In this document: positions 34,626 to 42,734 of the stretch, in pieces | How positions within the stretch are numbered: the first letter of the stretch is position 1 | Layout of the letters: every line of letters begins with the position of its first letter | Source of the DNA: Promicromonospora sukumoe | GTDB taxonomy: Bacteria; Actinomycetota; Actinomycetes; Actinomycetales; Cellulomonadaceae | Assembly: GCF_014137995.1 (NCBI RefSeq) | Contig: NZ_JACGWV010000002.1 | Span: 1,178,001 to 1,242,000 of the forward strand | DNA: 64,000 nucleotides | Direction: 5' to 3' | Notes under the pieces: model-generated | What the model was told of the DNA's origin: nothing | The model's input: the letters and a program-made list of their open reading frames with translations, nothing else | The model's database searches: none | Translations under genes and position numbers: made by a program

Positions 34626-35177
34626 GTGCGGAGGGTGTCAGTGGTCGGAGCGTCAGGGTCGGGTAAGTCCACGTTTGCCCGGCGGCTGGCCGCACGCCTC
34701 GGCGTCGGGCACGTGGAGCTGGACGCGCACTACTGGGGCCCGGGATGGACGCCGCGCCCGCCGGAAGACTTCCGGCACGACGCCGAGCGCGCCGTCGCCG
34801 AGGACGCCTGGGTGGTCGACGGCAACTACTCCGCCCTGCAGCCCATGATCTGGGCGCGCGCGGACACCGTCGTCTGGCTCGACCCGCCGACGCCGCTCGT
34901 GCTCGCGCGGGTGTACCGGCGCACGGTGCGGACTGCGATGGACCGGACCGAGCTCTGGCCGGGGACGGGCAACCGGCAGCCCTGGACCGACGTGCTGGCG
35001 CCGTGGTCGCGGGACTCGATCATCCGGTGGTCGGTGCGGCAGCGCAGGCAGCACCCGCGGCGCTACGGGGACGCGATGACCACTCCCGCGAACGCGCACC
35101 TGACGTTCCACCGGCTGCGGACGCGGCGGGCTGTGGAGGGGTTTCTGGCCGGCGGGGGCCCGTCGAGCCGCCCGTAG
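34626..35177 (+). CDS. P-loop kinase-like protein (FlaR/adenylate kinase type)
   Basis: The 183-aa protein begins with RVSVVGASGSGKSTFARRLAARLGVGHVELDAHYWGPGW, a P-loop followed by the HxxxLDxHYW pattern of 'DNA topology modulation' kinases, and has VWLDPPTPLVLARVYRRTVRT later. The substrate of this group is unknown. GTG has TAACTT 7 bases before, so it is leaderless. It starts a run of small leaderless genes with atypical content. Confidence 0.82.
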   Translation: MRRVSVVGASGSGKSTFARRLAARLGVGHVELDAHYWGPGWTPRPPEDFRHDAERAVAEDAWVVDGNYSALQPMIWARADTVVWLDPPTPLVLARVYRRTVRTAMDRTELWPGTGNRQPWTDVLAPWSRDSIIRWSVRQRRQHPRRYGDAMTTPANAHLTFHRLRTRRAVEGFLAGGGPSSRP

Positions 35178-35186
35178 GATCCGCAC

Positions 35187-35411
35187 ATGCCCGCCGACGA
35201 CGAACCCCGCGAGGCGCGGCACATCCGTCGCTGGGGAGACCCGCCGGAGGGCACGCCGGAGAGCCGCCTCGATGACCTTCTGCGCTCCGAGATCCGGGGA
35301 TGGCGCGAGCTGGCCGCCGAACTACTCAAGGCCGCTCCGGCGATCGCCCGCCTACGACACCGTACTGAGCTGCGTTCAGCAGGCTCTGGGCGACCGTCAC
35401 CCAGGGTTTGA
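35187..35411 (+). CDS. Small protein A of a duplicated pair (MPADD type)
   Basis: This 74-aa protein shares its start and middle with the protein at 35571 (MPADD start, R-G-D/DPP or DTP, SR-x-x-D, RxLAAxL). The last ~15 residues come from a long hairpin at 35365 and probably replace an original C-terminus. Promoter and start (TAGGATCCGCAC ATG) also match those of the second copy. No known family. Confidence 0.6.
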   Translation: MPADDEPREARHIRRWGDPPEGTPESRLDDLLRSEIRGWRELAAELLKAAPAIARLRHRTELRSAGSGRPSPRV

Positions 35412-35449
35412 CGGCCGCCCCCAGCCTGCTGAACGAACGTCCAGCTCAG
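35365..35449. repeat. Long imperfect hairpin ending the first small ORF
   Basis: CTGAGCTG (35365-35372) pairs with CAGCTCAG (35442-35449); CGTTCAGCAGGCT (35373-35385) pairs with AGCCTGCTGAACG (35423-35435), with a six-base bulge; inner GGGCG and CCGTCA pair with CGCCC and TGACGG. It overlaps the end of the small gene and the stop codon of the enoyl-CoA hydratase remnant. Confidence 0.75.
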
Positions 35450-35553
35450 CGGCCCGTGAACCTGGGCCGGCGCTTCTCCTGGGAGGCCGCGAAGCCCTCC
35501 CGGTAGTCGAGTGTCTCGCCGGGACGGACGATGAGGTCCGACACATCGGGCAT
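35446..35553 (-). pseudogene. C-terminal remnant of an enoyl-CoA hydratase
   Basis: The minus strand reads LDYREGFAASQEKRRPRFTGR then stop, which is the usual end of crotonase-family hydratases (…EGFAAFLEKRPPRF-GR). Only about 36 codons remain; the frame upstream runs into the promoter of the second small gene, and no other hydratase sequence is near. I read it as the tail left after a deletion or insertion. A short real peptide is possible but unlikely. Confidence 0.55.
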
Positions 35554-35570
35554 CCCAGTACGATCCACCC

Positions 35571-35762
35571 ATGCCAGCGGACGACGCGAAGTTTGAAGGA
35601 AAAGAGCTCAGCCGTATCGGGGACACACCCCGAGTGAACTGGGCGAGCCGTCAGGTCGATGTGTTCGTGACGCAGCTCGGGCACTTCCGCTACCTCGCCG
35701 CCGACCTGCGCAAGGTCGGACGCTGGGTGGCGAACAAGGTGTCGGGTCGCCGGGCGGCCTAG
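35571..35762 (+). CDS. Small protein B of a duplicated pair (MPADD type)
   Basis: This 63-aa protein (MPADDAKFEGKELSRIGDTP…) aligns with the one at 35187, sharing the start, R-x-GDTP, SRxxD and RYLAADLRK. TACGATCCACCC directly precedes the ATG, parallel to TAGGATCCGCAC before the other copy. It appears complete, so it may show the ancestral form. No function recognised. Confidence 0.65.
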   Translation: MPADDAKFEGKELSRIGDTPRVNWASRQVDVFVTQLGHFRYLAADLRKVGRWVANKVSGRRAA

Positions 35763-35787
35763 CCTCCGCCGGGCCCGGGCTGCGGGT

Positions 35788-36711
35788 TCAGGCGCTCAGT
35801 GCGGCGACCGTCAGGGTGCCGGCGTCGGCGTCGAGCACGGACTCGACCCCGAGCGGAACGGAGACCGGGCTTTCCATGTGGCCGAGGGGCAGCCCGGCGA
35901 GGATCGGCACGCCGAGCAAGCCCAGCCGGTCGCGGAGCACGTCGAGCACGTTCCAGCCGCGGTCCTCATAGCCGTCGAAACCTTCGAGCGTCCCGACGGC
36001 GACACCCGTGATGCCCGCCAGGGCGCCGGACAGGATTAGCTGCGTCAGGGCGCGGTCGACCATCCCGAGCCCGACGGTCCGGTTGATCTCCAGCAGCAGG
36101 ACGTGGCCGTCGAGGTCGTTGTCGACGATACCGACGCTGCGGGCCAGCATCTCCAAGTTTCCGCCGAACAGCGGCCCCGAAGCCGTGCCCGTCGTCGTGA
36201 GGTAGGCGCCGTACTGGTCGGTGTCGCTCCGGACGGGCTCGCCGGGCTCGCCTCGCAGGAGGTCCAGCACGGTCGCGGCCCGCGTCCCGGCCACCGCGCC
36301 GTGGACCGACGGGACGCCCGCCCGGTGCCAGACCTGGTGCAGGGCGGTGATGTCGCTGAACCCGATGATCGGTTTGGGGTCCGCCCGGAGCGCGTCAGTG
36401 TCGACGTCGGCCAGCAGGCGCAGGCTCCCGCAGCCCCCGCGCAGGGTCAGGATGGCGCGCACCTCAGGGTCCCGGATCGCGTCGTTGAGGTCCGCTGCGC
36501 GCTCGGCGTCGCCGCCGGCCATGTAGCCGAACCGGTCGTCGGCGTGCTTGCCCAGCCGCGCCTTGAACCCCCAGGACTCGACCGTCGCAATGCTCTCGTC
36601 CACCCAGGACTCGTCGCTCCAGCTCGCGGGCGAGACGAGCGCGACGACGTCGCCGGGCTCCAGCCTCCGGAGGAGTGAGACTGCAGGTCGGGGCTGTGCG
36701 ACGCGCGACAT
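35788..36711 (-). CDS. LD-carboxypeptidase (peptidase S66 / microcin-immunity MccF type)
   Basis: The 307-aa protein has S66 motifs: GDVVALVSPASW, LTLRGGCGSLRLL, IIGFSDITALH (nucleophile Ser), LFGGNLEML, LLLEINRTVG (Glu) and LGHMESPVSVPLG (His). Members cut the L,D bond of peptidoglycan tetrapeptides during recycling, or cleave microcin C-like compounds (MccF). It has no signal peptide. The start at 36711 lies 7 bases after TAGCGT (minus strand), so it is leaderless; a longer start at 36744 would overlap the divergent gene. Confidence 0.88.
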   Translation of the reverse strand: MSRVAQPRPAVSLLRRLEPGDVVALVSPASWSDESWVDESIATVESWGFKARLGKHADDRFGYMAGGDAERAADLNDAIRDPEVRAILTLRGGCGSLRLLADVDTDALRADPKPIIGFSDITALHQVWHRAGVPSVHGAVAGTRAATVLDLLRGEPGEPVRSDTDQYGAYLTTTGTASGPLFGGNLEMLARSVGIVDNDLDGHVLLLEINRTVGLGMVDRALTQLILSGALAGITGVAVGTLEGFDGYEDRGWNVLDVLRDRLGLLGVPILAGLPLGHMESPVSVPLGVESVLDADAGTLTVAALSA

Positions 36712-36734
36712 GAGGAGGACGCTACCCTCGCCGG
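36712..36734. promoter_or_regulatory. Bidirectional leaderless promoter with overlapping -10 boxes (second case)
   Basis: TACCCT (plus, 36723-36728) stands 6 bases before ATG 36735. TAGCGT (minus, 36724-36719) stands 7 bases before ATG 36711. They share TA at 36723-36724, and 23 bases separate the start codons. The geometry is identical to that at 16028. Confidence 0.65.
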
Positions 36735-36968
36735 ATGACGACACGAACCGCGTTCACGCTGATCATCGGCGGTGCGGCAGTCGCCGTGCTGGGAGTGGTC
36801 GTGTCGTTCGTCTACCTCCTGCAGCCCTGGCGCACCTGCCCGGACGACACCTCCCCCGCCGCCTGCCCGATGCTCCCGGAGGACGCGACGGTCCTGGCCG
36901 TCGCGCTGGTCGTGACGGTGCTGGCGGCAGCGGTGGCCGTCGTCGGCCTCGTGCTGCGCAAGCGCTAG
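36735..36968 (+). CDS. Small two-helix membrane protein
   Basis: The 77-aa protein has two membrane segments (AFTLIIGGAAVAVLGVVVSFVYLL and ATVLAVALVVTVLAAAVAVVGLVL) linked by an extracytoplasmic loop with two cysteines (WRTCPDD, AACPML) that may form a disulfide. It ends LRKR. The family is unknown. It is leaderless, divergent from the LD-carboxypeptidase gene. Confidence 0.7.
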   Translation: MTTRTAFTLIIGGAAVAVLGVVVSFVYLLQPWRTCPDDTSPAACPMLPEDATVLAVALVVTVLAAAVAVVGLVLRKR

Positions 36969-37120
36969 GCAGCCGCCCGCCTTCATCGGCATCATCCGCA
37001 GTTTCGCACGGCTCTTTCGCAGCATCGGACGGGCGGTTTCTGACTGGTTCTGACGGCCCCCTGGAGCCAAGAAGACAAAGGATGTTCTGACGAGGCCCGG
37101 GCAGTCGGTACCCTCACCCC

Positions 37121-37597
37121 GTGGAAATATCGGATGGGCTGGGAATCCTTGCGGCAATCCCCGCCGTGCTCGTTGGTTTACGGACGGCTCTTGGCTCGTT
37201 CTTCGAATTCACGCGTGGCCGTGAGAGGCGGCTGCGGCGCCTTCTGCACCTTCACTCGACCATGCCCGACGGGCGAGGCAGGGCGGCACTGGAAGCGGCT
37301 GCCCACGGCCTGGCCGTGCAGGTCGCGCAGCAGATCAACCCGGAGATTCGCACGCCGCGACGCCGCCGGAAGATCGATCGCGCCAGCCTCGTCACGATGA
37401 TCTTCATCTCCGTGGCGGGTGGCGGCATCACCTGGGGAATATGGCAGCTCGGCGTCATTTCTCCGTGGACATGGCTCCAGTGGACTCTTTGGGTTCTCGC
37501 CGGTCTTGTTCTCCTATTCGTGACACTTCTTGTAACCATTGGTGGGCTTCCCGAGCTGTTCCTCGAGGAAAAGAAAGAGGAAGAGTCAACGGACTGA
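37121..37597 (+). CDS. Membrane protein of unknown function, atypical base composition
   Basis: This 158-aa protein has an N-terminal amphipathic or membrane stretch (GILAAIPAVLVGLRTALGSFFEF), a basic helical region (RGRERRLRRLLHLHS) and two C-terminal membrane segments (LVTMIFISVAGGGITWGIW; WTLWVLAGLVLLFVTLLVTI) with an acidic lysine-rich end. Codon use is more A/T-rich than neighbours, suggesting recent transfer. GTG follows TACCCT by 6 bases. The structural plan recalls small effector-like membrane proteins, but I cannot assign a role. Confidence 0.65.
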   Translation: MEISDGLGILAAIPAVLVGLRTALGSFFEFTRGRERRLRRLLHLHSTMPDGRGRAALEAAAHGLAVQVAQQINPEIRTPRRRRKIDRASLVTMIFISVAGGGITWGIWQLGVISPWTWLQWTLWVLAGLVLLFVTLLVTIGGLPELFLEEKKEEESTD

Positions 37598-37730
37598 GTA
37601 TGCTCAGCTGGATCCAGGAGAGCGACGTCACCGACGTCGGACACCGAGGCACGACGGCAGCGAACAAGGCTCATGTGACCCCGAAACCGCGGCTGCCGGT
37701 GGAGCGCCGAGCCCGTGCGATCCTGCATGG

Positions 37731-38027
37731 ATGGATCAGGTCCTCCAGGAGGCCACTCGGACCGCTCCGCTCGAGCTTCACCAGAGCGGCTCGCCGATCG
37801 TCAGCGAAGAGAACGTCAACGAAATGATCGCCATCGCCGCGCGACGCTGGCGATCATTCGAGCGACGTAGTGCTAAGCGCTCGGGCGATCTCGGCGCAAG
37901 GACGGAGGACCTCGCCAAGGGACTGCGAGATCACTTTGAAGTGCAGCCGCACCTCGTGGGCCAACTCATGGAGGACTACAGGTTCCTGGCCGGCGTCCTT
38001 GCAACTGAGTTCTCACGGGAGATCTAA
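37731..38027 (+). CDS. Small helical protein, unknown
   Basis: A 98-aa product can be read from ATG 37731; it is mostly helical and charged (EENVNEMIAIAARRWRSFERRS; VGQLMEDYRFLAGVLATEFSREI). The C-terminal half looks like a real folded protein, but the N-terminal part and the start are doubtful, and the frame has no ribosome binding site. It shares the lower G+C of the previous gene. Confidence 0.45.
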   Translation: MDQVLQEATRTAPLELHQSGSPIVSEENVNEMIAIAARRWRSFERRSAKRSGDLGARTEDLAKGLRDHFEVQPHLVGQLMEDYRFLAGVLATEFSREI

Positions 38028-38123
38028 GCCGCCGAGCGTTGCGACGTCGACAGTCGGCGTCGAGGTCGGTCCAGGCCGGTGCCGACCTCGACGCAACCTG
38101 CCGACCTGGCTGCCCACAACAAC

Positions 38124-38160
38124 GAACGAGCCCCTGACCACATGGGTCAGGGGCTCGTTT
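38124..38160. terminator. Bidirectional terminator before tRNA-Ser(CGA)
   Basis: AACGAGCCCCTGACC (38125-38139) pairs perfectly with GGTCAGGGGCTCGTT (38145-38159), followed by T's on both strands. It serves the tRNA (minus) and possibly the plus-strand gene before it. Confidence 0.8.
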
Positions 38161-38173
38161 GTCACTCTGGGTG

Positions 38174-38260
38174 CGGTAGCGGTGGGATTTGAACCCACGG
38201 TGGACTTTCACCCACACACGCTTTCGAGGCGTGCTCCTTAGGCCGCTCGGACACGCTACC
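38174..38260 (-). tRNA. tRNA-Ser (anticodon CGA)
   Basis: On the minus strand GGTAGCG (38260-38254) pairs with CGCTACC (38180-38174 region), followed by discriminator G. The anticodon loop CTCGAAA gives CGA, reading UCG codons. The long variable arm and GGTTCAAATCC T-loop confirm a class II serine tRNA. Only CA of CCA is encoded. Confidence 0.94.
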
Positions 38261-38494
38261 TTCGCCCGCTACCTCAGTAGCAGACCGTAGGAGGATACCT
38301 GGTCGGAGCCTGGTTCCACGAATCGGTTCCGCGACGGCGCCCGACGAGCCCTCGGAACCCCCGACAAGGCGCCCGCACACCAGCGCCCACGCACCCGCTC
38401 AACAGCCCACAGCCTGAGCCCAGCCACGCCCCAGGAACCGCCTGGGTCCATGCGTTTACCTCGTGTTCATCACCCCGATAACTCCGGAGATCCG

Positions 38495-39136
38495 ATGAAC
38501 CAGCTCATGCTCTACGCGGTCGACCTCGTCGCCGTCACCATCCTGACGTTCGCGCTCTACTTCCCGCGACACCGCCGACGCGACCTCGTCGTCGCCTACC
38601 TCGGCGTGAACGTGGGGGTGCTCGCGGTGTCCGCGACGCTGTCCGCGAGCTCCGTCGCCGCGGGCCTCGGCCTCGGCCTGTTCGGCGTGCTGTCGATCAT
38701 CAGGCTGCGCTCCACAGAGCTGTCGCAGCACGAGGTCGCCTACTACTTCGCGTCGCTCGCGCTCGGCCTGCTGGGCGGGCTGGGGACGAGCGCCGGCTGG
38801 CTCGGCCTCGCCGGCAGCGGCCTGATCCTCCTGGTCATGGCCCTCGCGGACCACCCGCGCCTGTTCGCCCGACACCACAGCGAGCTCGTCATCCTCGACC
38901 GCGCGATCCCCGACCAGACGGAGCTGATAGCCCACCTGGAAGCACTGCTCGGCGCCCGCGTGCACGCCCTGTCGGTGCAGCGCCTCGACCTCGTGAACGA
39001 CTCCACCTGGGTGGACGTCCGCTACTCCGAAGCGCGCCGCCTGCCGATCGTGACCGACGACGGCACCGGCGCCCCCACCACGCTGCACCAGGGGACGAAC
39101 AACAGCGGCCGCCCCGAGCTGGCGTCGGCCCGATGA
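38495..39136 (+). CDS. DUF4956 membrane protein
   Basis: The 213-aa protein has three to four N-terminal membrane segments and a cytoplasmic C-domain of about 90 residues (SELVILDRAIPDQTELIAHLEALLGARVHALSVQRLDLVNDSTWVDVRY), the layout of DUF4956. These proteins are almost always encoded next to VTC-domain proteins, as here, and are thought to be their membrane partner. CGGAGAT precedes the ATG. It overlaps the VTC gene start by four bases. Confidence 0.86.
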   Translation: MNQLMLYAVDLVAVTILTFALYFPRHRRRDLVVAYLGVNVGVLAVSATLSASSVAAGLGLGLFGVLSIIRLRSTELSQHEVAYYFASLALGLLGGLGTSAGWLGLAGSGLILLVMALADHPRLFARHHSELVILDRAIPDQTELIAHLEALLGARVHALSVQRLDLVNDSTWVDVRYSEARRLPIVTDDGTGAPTTLHQGTNNSGRPELASAR

Positions 39137-39966
39137 TCGCCGACCTCGCTCCCGTGACGCTCGACGAGCTGAACGACACCGCGGCTCTCCAGACGCGCCG
39201 CGACCGCAAGTACGTGCTGACCCCGGACGAGCTCGACGACCTGCTCACGGCCCTGCCCCCGGCGCGGGTGCTGGAGATCGACGGCTCCCGCTCGTTCGCC
39301 TACGACTCCACCTACTTCGACACCCCGGAGCTGGACGCGTACCGCCTCGCGGCGACGCGCCGTCGTCGGCGGTTCAAGGTCCGCACGCGGACCTACGTGG
39401 ACACCGGGTCGTGCTTCGTCGAGGTGAAGACCCGCGCGGGCCGCGGCACCACGGTCAAGGAACGGCAGCCGCACGACGACGCCGGGCACCTCGGCCTGGC
39501 CCGCACCTTCGTCTCGGACCGGCTGGCCGACGCCGGGGCGCCGTCGGCGCCCGTGCTCACCCCGACCCTGCGCTCCCGCTACCAGCGCACGACCCTGCTG
39601 CTCGACGACGCCCGCGTCACCCTCGACACCGGCCTCGTCTGGGACCTGCTCGGGCCCGTCGACCCCGGGGCGCACGCCGCGCCGGTCGTCCGGCGCAGCG
39701 CCGCGATCGGCGACCTCGTGGTCGTCGAGACCAAGACGGCCGCGGGTTCGGGACCGTCGTCGGTGGACCGCCTGCTCTGGCGGGCCGGCCACCGTCCCGA
39801 CCGCATCTCCAAGTACGCCACCGGGCTGGCCGTGCTGGAGCCCGAGCTGCCCGACATGCCCTGGCGGCGGCTCGTCCGCCGTCGGCTCACCGCGGGCCTG
39901 CCCGCGCCCGCCCTACCCACAAGCACCGACACAACCCGCCTGACCTGCGAGAGGACTCACTCATGA
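39133..39966 (+). CDS. VTC-domain protein (polyphosphate polymerase-like)
   Basis: The 277-aa protein has the tunnel-fold VTC motifs: TRRDRKYVL (basic strand), FAYDSTYFDTPEL, RRRRFKVRTRTYVDTGSCFVEVKTR, and RISKYATGLAVL near the end. In the yeast VTC complex this domain makes polyphosphate from ATP; bacterial relatives may do the same or bind nucleotide. All the basic and acidic tunnel residues I can place (K, R, E of VEVKTR, E of VVVETKT) are kept. It starts with ATGA overlap after DUF4956 and overlaps the lipoprotein gene start by four bases. Confidence 0.86.
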   Translation: MIADLAPVTLDELNDTAALQTRRDRKYVLTPDELDDLLTALPPARVLEIDGSRSFAYDSTYFDTPELDAYRLAATRRRRRFKVRTRTYVDTGSCFVEVKTRAGRGTTVKERQPHDDAGHLGLARTFVSDRLADAGAPSAPVLTPTLRSRYQRTTLLLDDARVTLDTGLVWDLLGPVDPGAHAAPVVRRSAAIGDLVVVETKTAAGSGPSSVDRLLWRAGHRPDRISKYATGLAVLEPELPDMPWRRLVRRRLTAGLPAPALPTSTDTTRLTCERTHS

Positions 39967-41648
39967 AGCTCCGCCGACCCCGTCCCTTCCTGACCGCCAC
40001 GATCTCCGGCGCCCTGGTGCTCGGCGCCCTCGCCGGGTGCAGCACGGCCGCCGCCGAGACCACGAGCGGCACGAGCAGCACCGGCACGACGACCACCACC
40101 ATCTCCGAGGTAGCGACCACCACCGACGACGCCCTCGCCGACAACGAGGACTACACCGATCTCGCGGCCCTCGCCGACGAGACCTGGGACACCGCGGACG
40201 AGACCACCGTCTCGCTCGACGGCGACAGCGCCACCGTCTCGGGCGACGGCGCGACCGCCGACGGCTCGACCGTCACCATCTCGGCCCCCGGCACGTACCG
40301 GATCAGCGGCACCCTCGACGACGGCCAGGTCGTGGTCAGCTCCGAGGCCGACGGCCTGGTGCGGCTCGTGCTCGACGGCGCCGACATCACCAGCTCGACC
40401 AGTTCCGCGATCGCGGTCACGCAGGCCGACGACGTGTCCGTGGTCCTCGCGGACGGCTCGTCCAACAGCTTGACCGACGCCGCGACGTACGAGGACACCA
40501 GCGAGGACGCGCCGAACGCCGCCCTCTTCTCCGCGGACTCGATGGTCATCTCCGGCACCGGCTCCCTGGACGTCACCGGCAACGCCAACGACGGGATCGC
40601 CTCCAAGGACGGCCTGGTCATCGCGGGCGGCGACATCACCGTCACGGCGGTGGACGACGGCGTGCGCGGCAAGGACTTCCTGGTCGTCACCGGCGGCACC
40701 CTCGACGTCGACGCCGAGGACGACGGTCTCAAGGCGGACAACGAGGACGGCACCAACGACGACGGCGAGACCGTCGGCTACGCCGCGCTCCTGGGCGGCA
40801 CCGTGACCGTCGCGTCCGGCGACGACGGCGTGCACGCCGAGAGCGACCTCGTGATCGACGGCGCGACCGTCACCGTCTCCGAGTCCGTCGAGGGCCTGGA
40901 GGGCGCGCACATCCTCGTCGCGAGCGGCACGGTGGACGTCACCTCCTCCGACGACGGCTTCAACGCCGCGGGCGGCACGAGCACGACGACGGACGGCACC
41001 ACGACGACCGACGACACGGCAGGAGATGACACCGCGGCTGACACCGGCACCGGCCAGGACTCGGCCGCCCAGCCCCCGGCGGACGGCGAGGCACCTACGG
41101 GAGGCGAGCCTCCGACGTCGGGCACGATGCCGGACGGGCAGCCGCCGCAGGGCGGCGACGGTGGTGGTGGCGCAGGTGGCGGCGGCGGCATGCCGGGCGA
41201 GGCCGCGGGCGACTTCTCGCTGGTCATCACGGGCGGCGACGTCACGGTCGACGCCGGCGGCGACGGTCTCGACTCGAACGGAACCCTCACGGTCTCGGGC
41301 GGCGACGTCACGGTGTTCGGCCCGACGGACGGCGGCAACGGCACCCTCGACAGCGCCGGCGCGCTGACGGTGGACGGCGGCACGCTGCTCGCCGTCGGCA
41401 CGTCGAGCATGCTGCAGACGCCGGGCGACGGCTCGGAGGGGTGGGTCGCGGCGACCTTCGACACGCTGGTCGCGGGCACGGAGCTCACGGTGGTCGACTC
41501 GAACGGGAACGTGGTGGCCGAGGTGACGCTGACCAAGGACACCCAGTCCGTGGTCCTGGCCTCGGCGGACCTGACCACGGGCGACACCTACACGGTCCAG
41601 GCGGACGGCGCGGAGGTCACCTCGGTGACCGCGGGCGAGGCCGGATAG
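39963..41648 (+). CDS. Carbohydrate-binding domain lipoprotein (Cthe_2159-like beta-helix)
   Basis: The 561-aa protein has a lipoprotein signal (LVLGALAGC) and a low-complexity Thr/Ser linker, then a repetitive beta-helix domain (residues about 80-380 and 430-500) with units such as GGDITVTAVDDGVRGKDFLVVTGG. It matches the calcium-binding Cthe_2159 polysaccharide-binding fold. A Gly/Pro-rich spacer (GGDGGGGAGGGGGMPGEAAG) splits the helix. It is exposed outside the membrane. It is the third gene of the DUF4956-VTC operon; CotH-type kinases often accompany this set elsewhere but none is here. Confidence 0.85.
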   Translation: MKLRRPRPFLTATISGALVLGALAGCSTAAAETTSGTSSTGTTTTTISEVATTTDDALADNEDYTDLAALADETWDTADETTVSLDGDSATVSGDGATADGSTVTISAPGTYRISGTLDDGQVVVSSEADGLVRLVLDGADITSSTSSAIAVTQADDVSVVLADGSSNSLTDAATYEDTSEDAPNAALFSADSMVISGTGSLDVTGNANDGIASKDGLVIAGGDITVTAVDDGVRGKDFLVVTGGTLDVDAEDDGLKADNEDGTNDDGETVGYAALLGGTVTVASGDDGVHAESDLVIDGATVTVSESVEGLEGAHILVASGTVDVTSSDDGFNAAGGTSTTTDGTTTTDDTAGDDTAADTGTGQDSAAQPPADGEAPTGGEPPTSGTMPDGQPPQGGDGGGGAGGGGGMPGEAAGDFSLVITGGDVTVDAGGDGLDSNGTLTVSGGDVTVFGPTDGGNGTLDSAGALTVDGGTLLAVGTSSMLQTPGDGSEGWVAATFDTLVAGTELTVVDSNGNVVAEVTLTKDTQSVVLASADLTTGDTYTVQADGAEVTSVTAGEAG

Positions 41649-41708
41649 GGGTGGGATTTCGCGGGGGTCGCGAGGTAGTGTTCCGGACACCGCCGAGGGA
41701 GGTCACCG

Positions 41709-42665
41709 ATGCCCGCGCCCACACTCTTCGACTACTCGGACCACAGTCCGTACTCGAACCCCGGACACCACACCGGGTACTTCACCGAGCTGAGCACCGA
41801 CCCGGAGGAGCTGCACCGGTTCGTCTGCACCGCCGTCGTGCACTACCGGGCCGAAGGCGCGACCCTGACCGACGAGCAGAAGGGCGACCCCGACCGGCGC
41901 TGGCTCACCTCGATCCTGGACGCCGCCGCGCTGCGCGCGCCCCTCGACGGGCCGCGCACGCACGCGCAGCAAGTCGCCGGGTGCTGCCGCGACCACACGC
42001 TCCTGGCCCTCGGGGTGCTGCGCACGCACGACGTGCCGGCGCGGTCCCGGATCGGCTTCGCCACGTACTTCGCGCCCGGCTGGAACGCCGACCACGTGGT
42101 GGGCGAGCGCTGGGACGGGAAGCGCTGGGTGCGGTTCGACCCCGAGCTCGACCAGAAGGACTTCGACTTCGACGTGCACGACATGCCCACCGGGCCCGAG
42201 TCACCGTTCGTGACGGCGGCGGAGGCATGGCTGACGATCCGCGCCGGGACGGCCGACGCCGCGACGTTCGGCGTGACTGCGGACGTGCCGTTCCTGCACG
42301 GCAAGGACTTCGTGCGCTACTACGTGCTGTACGAGGTGGCGCACCGGCACCGGGACGAGCTGCTGCTCTGGGACCTGTGGGGCCCGGAGCTCGGCACCTC
42401 GTACGTCCGCGAGGCCGAGGGCGGGCAGGCGGCGACCTGGGTCCGGGACGCGGGGCTGGCGGGCGCGGACATGTCCGACGCCGAGTTCGACGCCGTCGCC
42501 GACGAGCTCGCGTACCTGCTGGTCGCCGCCGACGCCGGGGACGACGAGGCGGCCGACCAGCTCGCCGAGCTCTACCGCGGGGACTCGCGGCTGCGCCCGG
42601 GCGAGCGCGTGCTGACGCTCTCGCCCACCGGCCACTCCGGGATCACGGACCTCGCGGAGCACTAG
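41709..42665 (+). CDS. Transglutaminase-like domain protein
   Basis: The 318-aa protein contains a transglutaminase-like core: QVAGCCRDHTLLALGVLRTHDVPARSRIGFATYF (Cys in GCCRDH), NADHVVGERW (His) and VRFDPELDQ (Asp). The family covers amide-cleaving or cross-linking enzymes; Cys-His-Asp are all present. No signal peptide, so it is cytoplasmic. GGAGG precedes the ATG. It ends 5 bases before a hairpin repeat shared with the convergent sirtuin gene. Confidence 0.82.
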   Translation: MPAPTLFDYSDHSPYSNPGHHTGYFTELSTDPEELHRFVCTAVVHYRAEGATLTDEQKGDPDRRWLTSILDAAALRAPLDGPRTHAQQVAGCCRDHTLLALGVLRTHDVPARSRIGFATYFAPGWNADHVVGERWDGKRWVRFDPELDQKDFDFDVHDMPTGPESPFVTAAEAWLTIRAGTADAATFGVTADVPFLHGKDFVRYYVLYEVAHRHRDELLLWDLWGPELGTSYVREAEGGQAATWVRDAGLAGADMSDAEFDAVADELAYLLVAADAGDDEAADQLAELYRGDSRLRPGERVLTLSPTGHSGITDLAEH

Positions 42666-42670
42666 CCCTA

Positions 42671-42716
42671 CGTGTCAGACGTACAGGTCCCCCGGGGGAC
42701 CTGTACGTCTGACACG
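42671..42716. repeat. TGTCAGAC hairpin repeat, copy 3
   Basis: This copy is a perfect 46-base palindrome (arms 42671-42693 and 42694-42716, centre CCCCC/GGGGG, no loop). It sits between two convergent genes, so it can end both transcripts. Confidence 0.93.
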
Positions 42717-42734
42717 GGGGGCGCCAGGCGGGCG

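Noticed and set aside
35365..35449. Long bulged hairpin as an integron attC site
   Set aside because: It has extrahelical bases and inner stems as attC sites do, but no R''/R' core (GTTRRRY type) and no integrase or cassette array nearby.
40037..41029. 330-aa His/Arg-rich frame inside the carbohydrate-binding lipoprotein gene
   Set aside because: It is the +1 shadow of a Gly/Asp/Thr-repeat protein; the repeats explain its open length.
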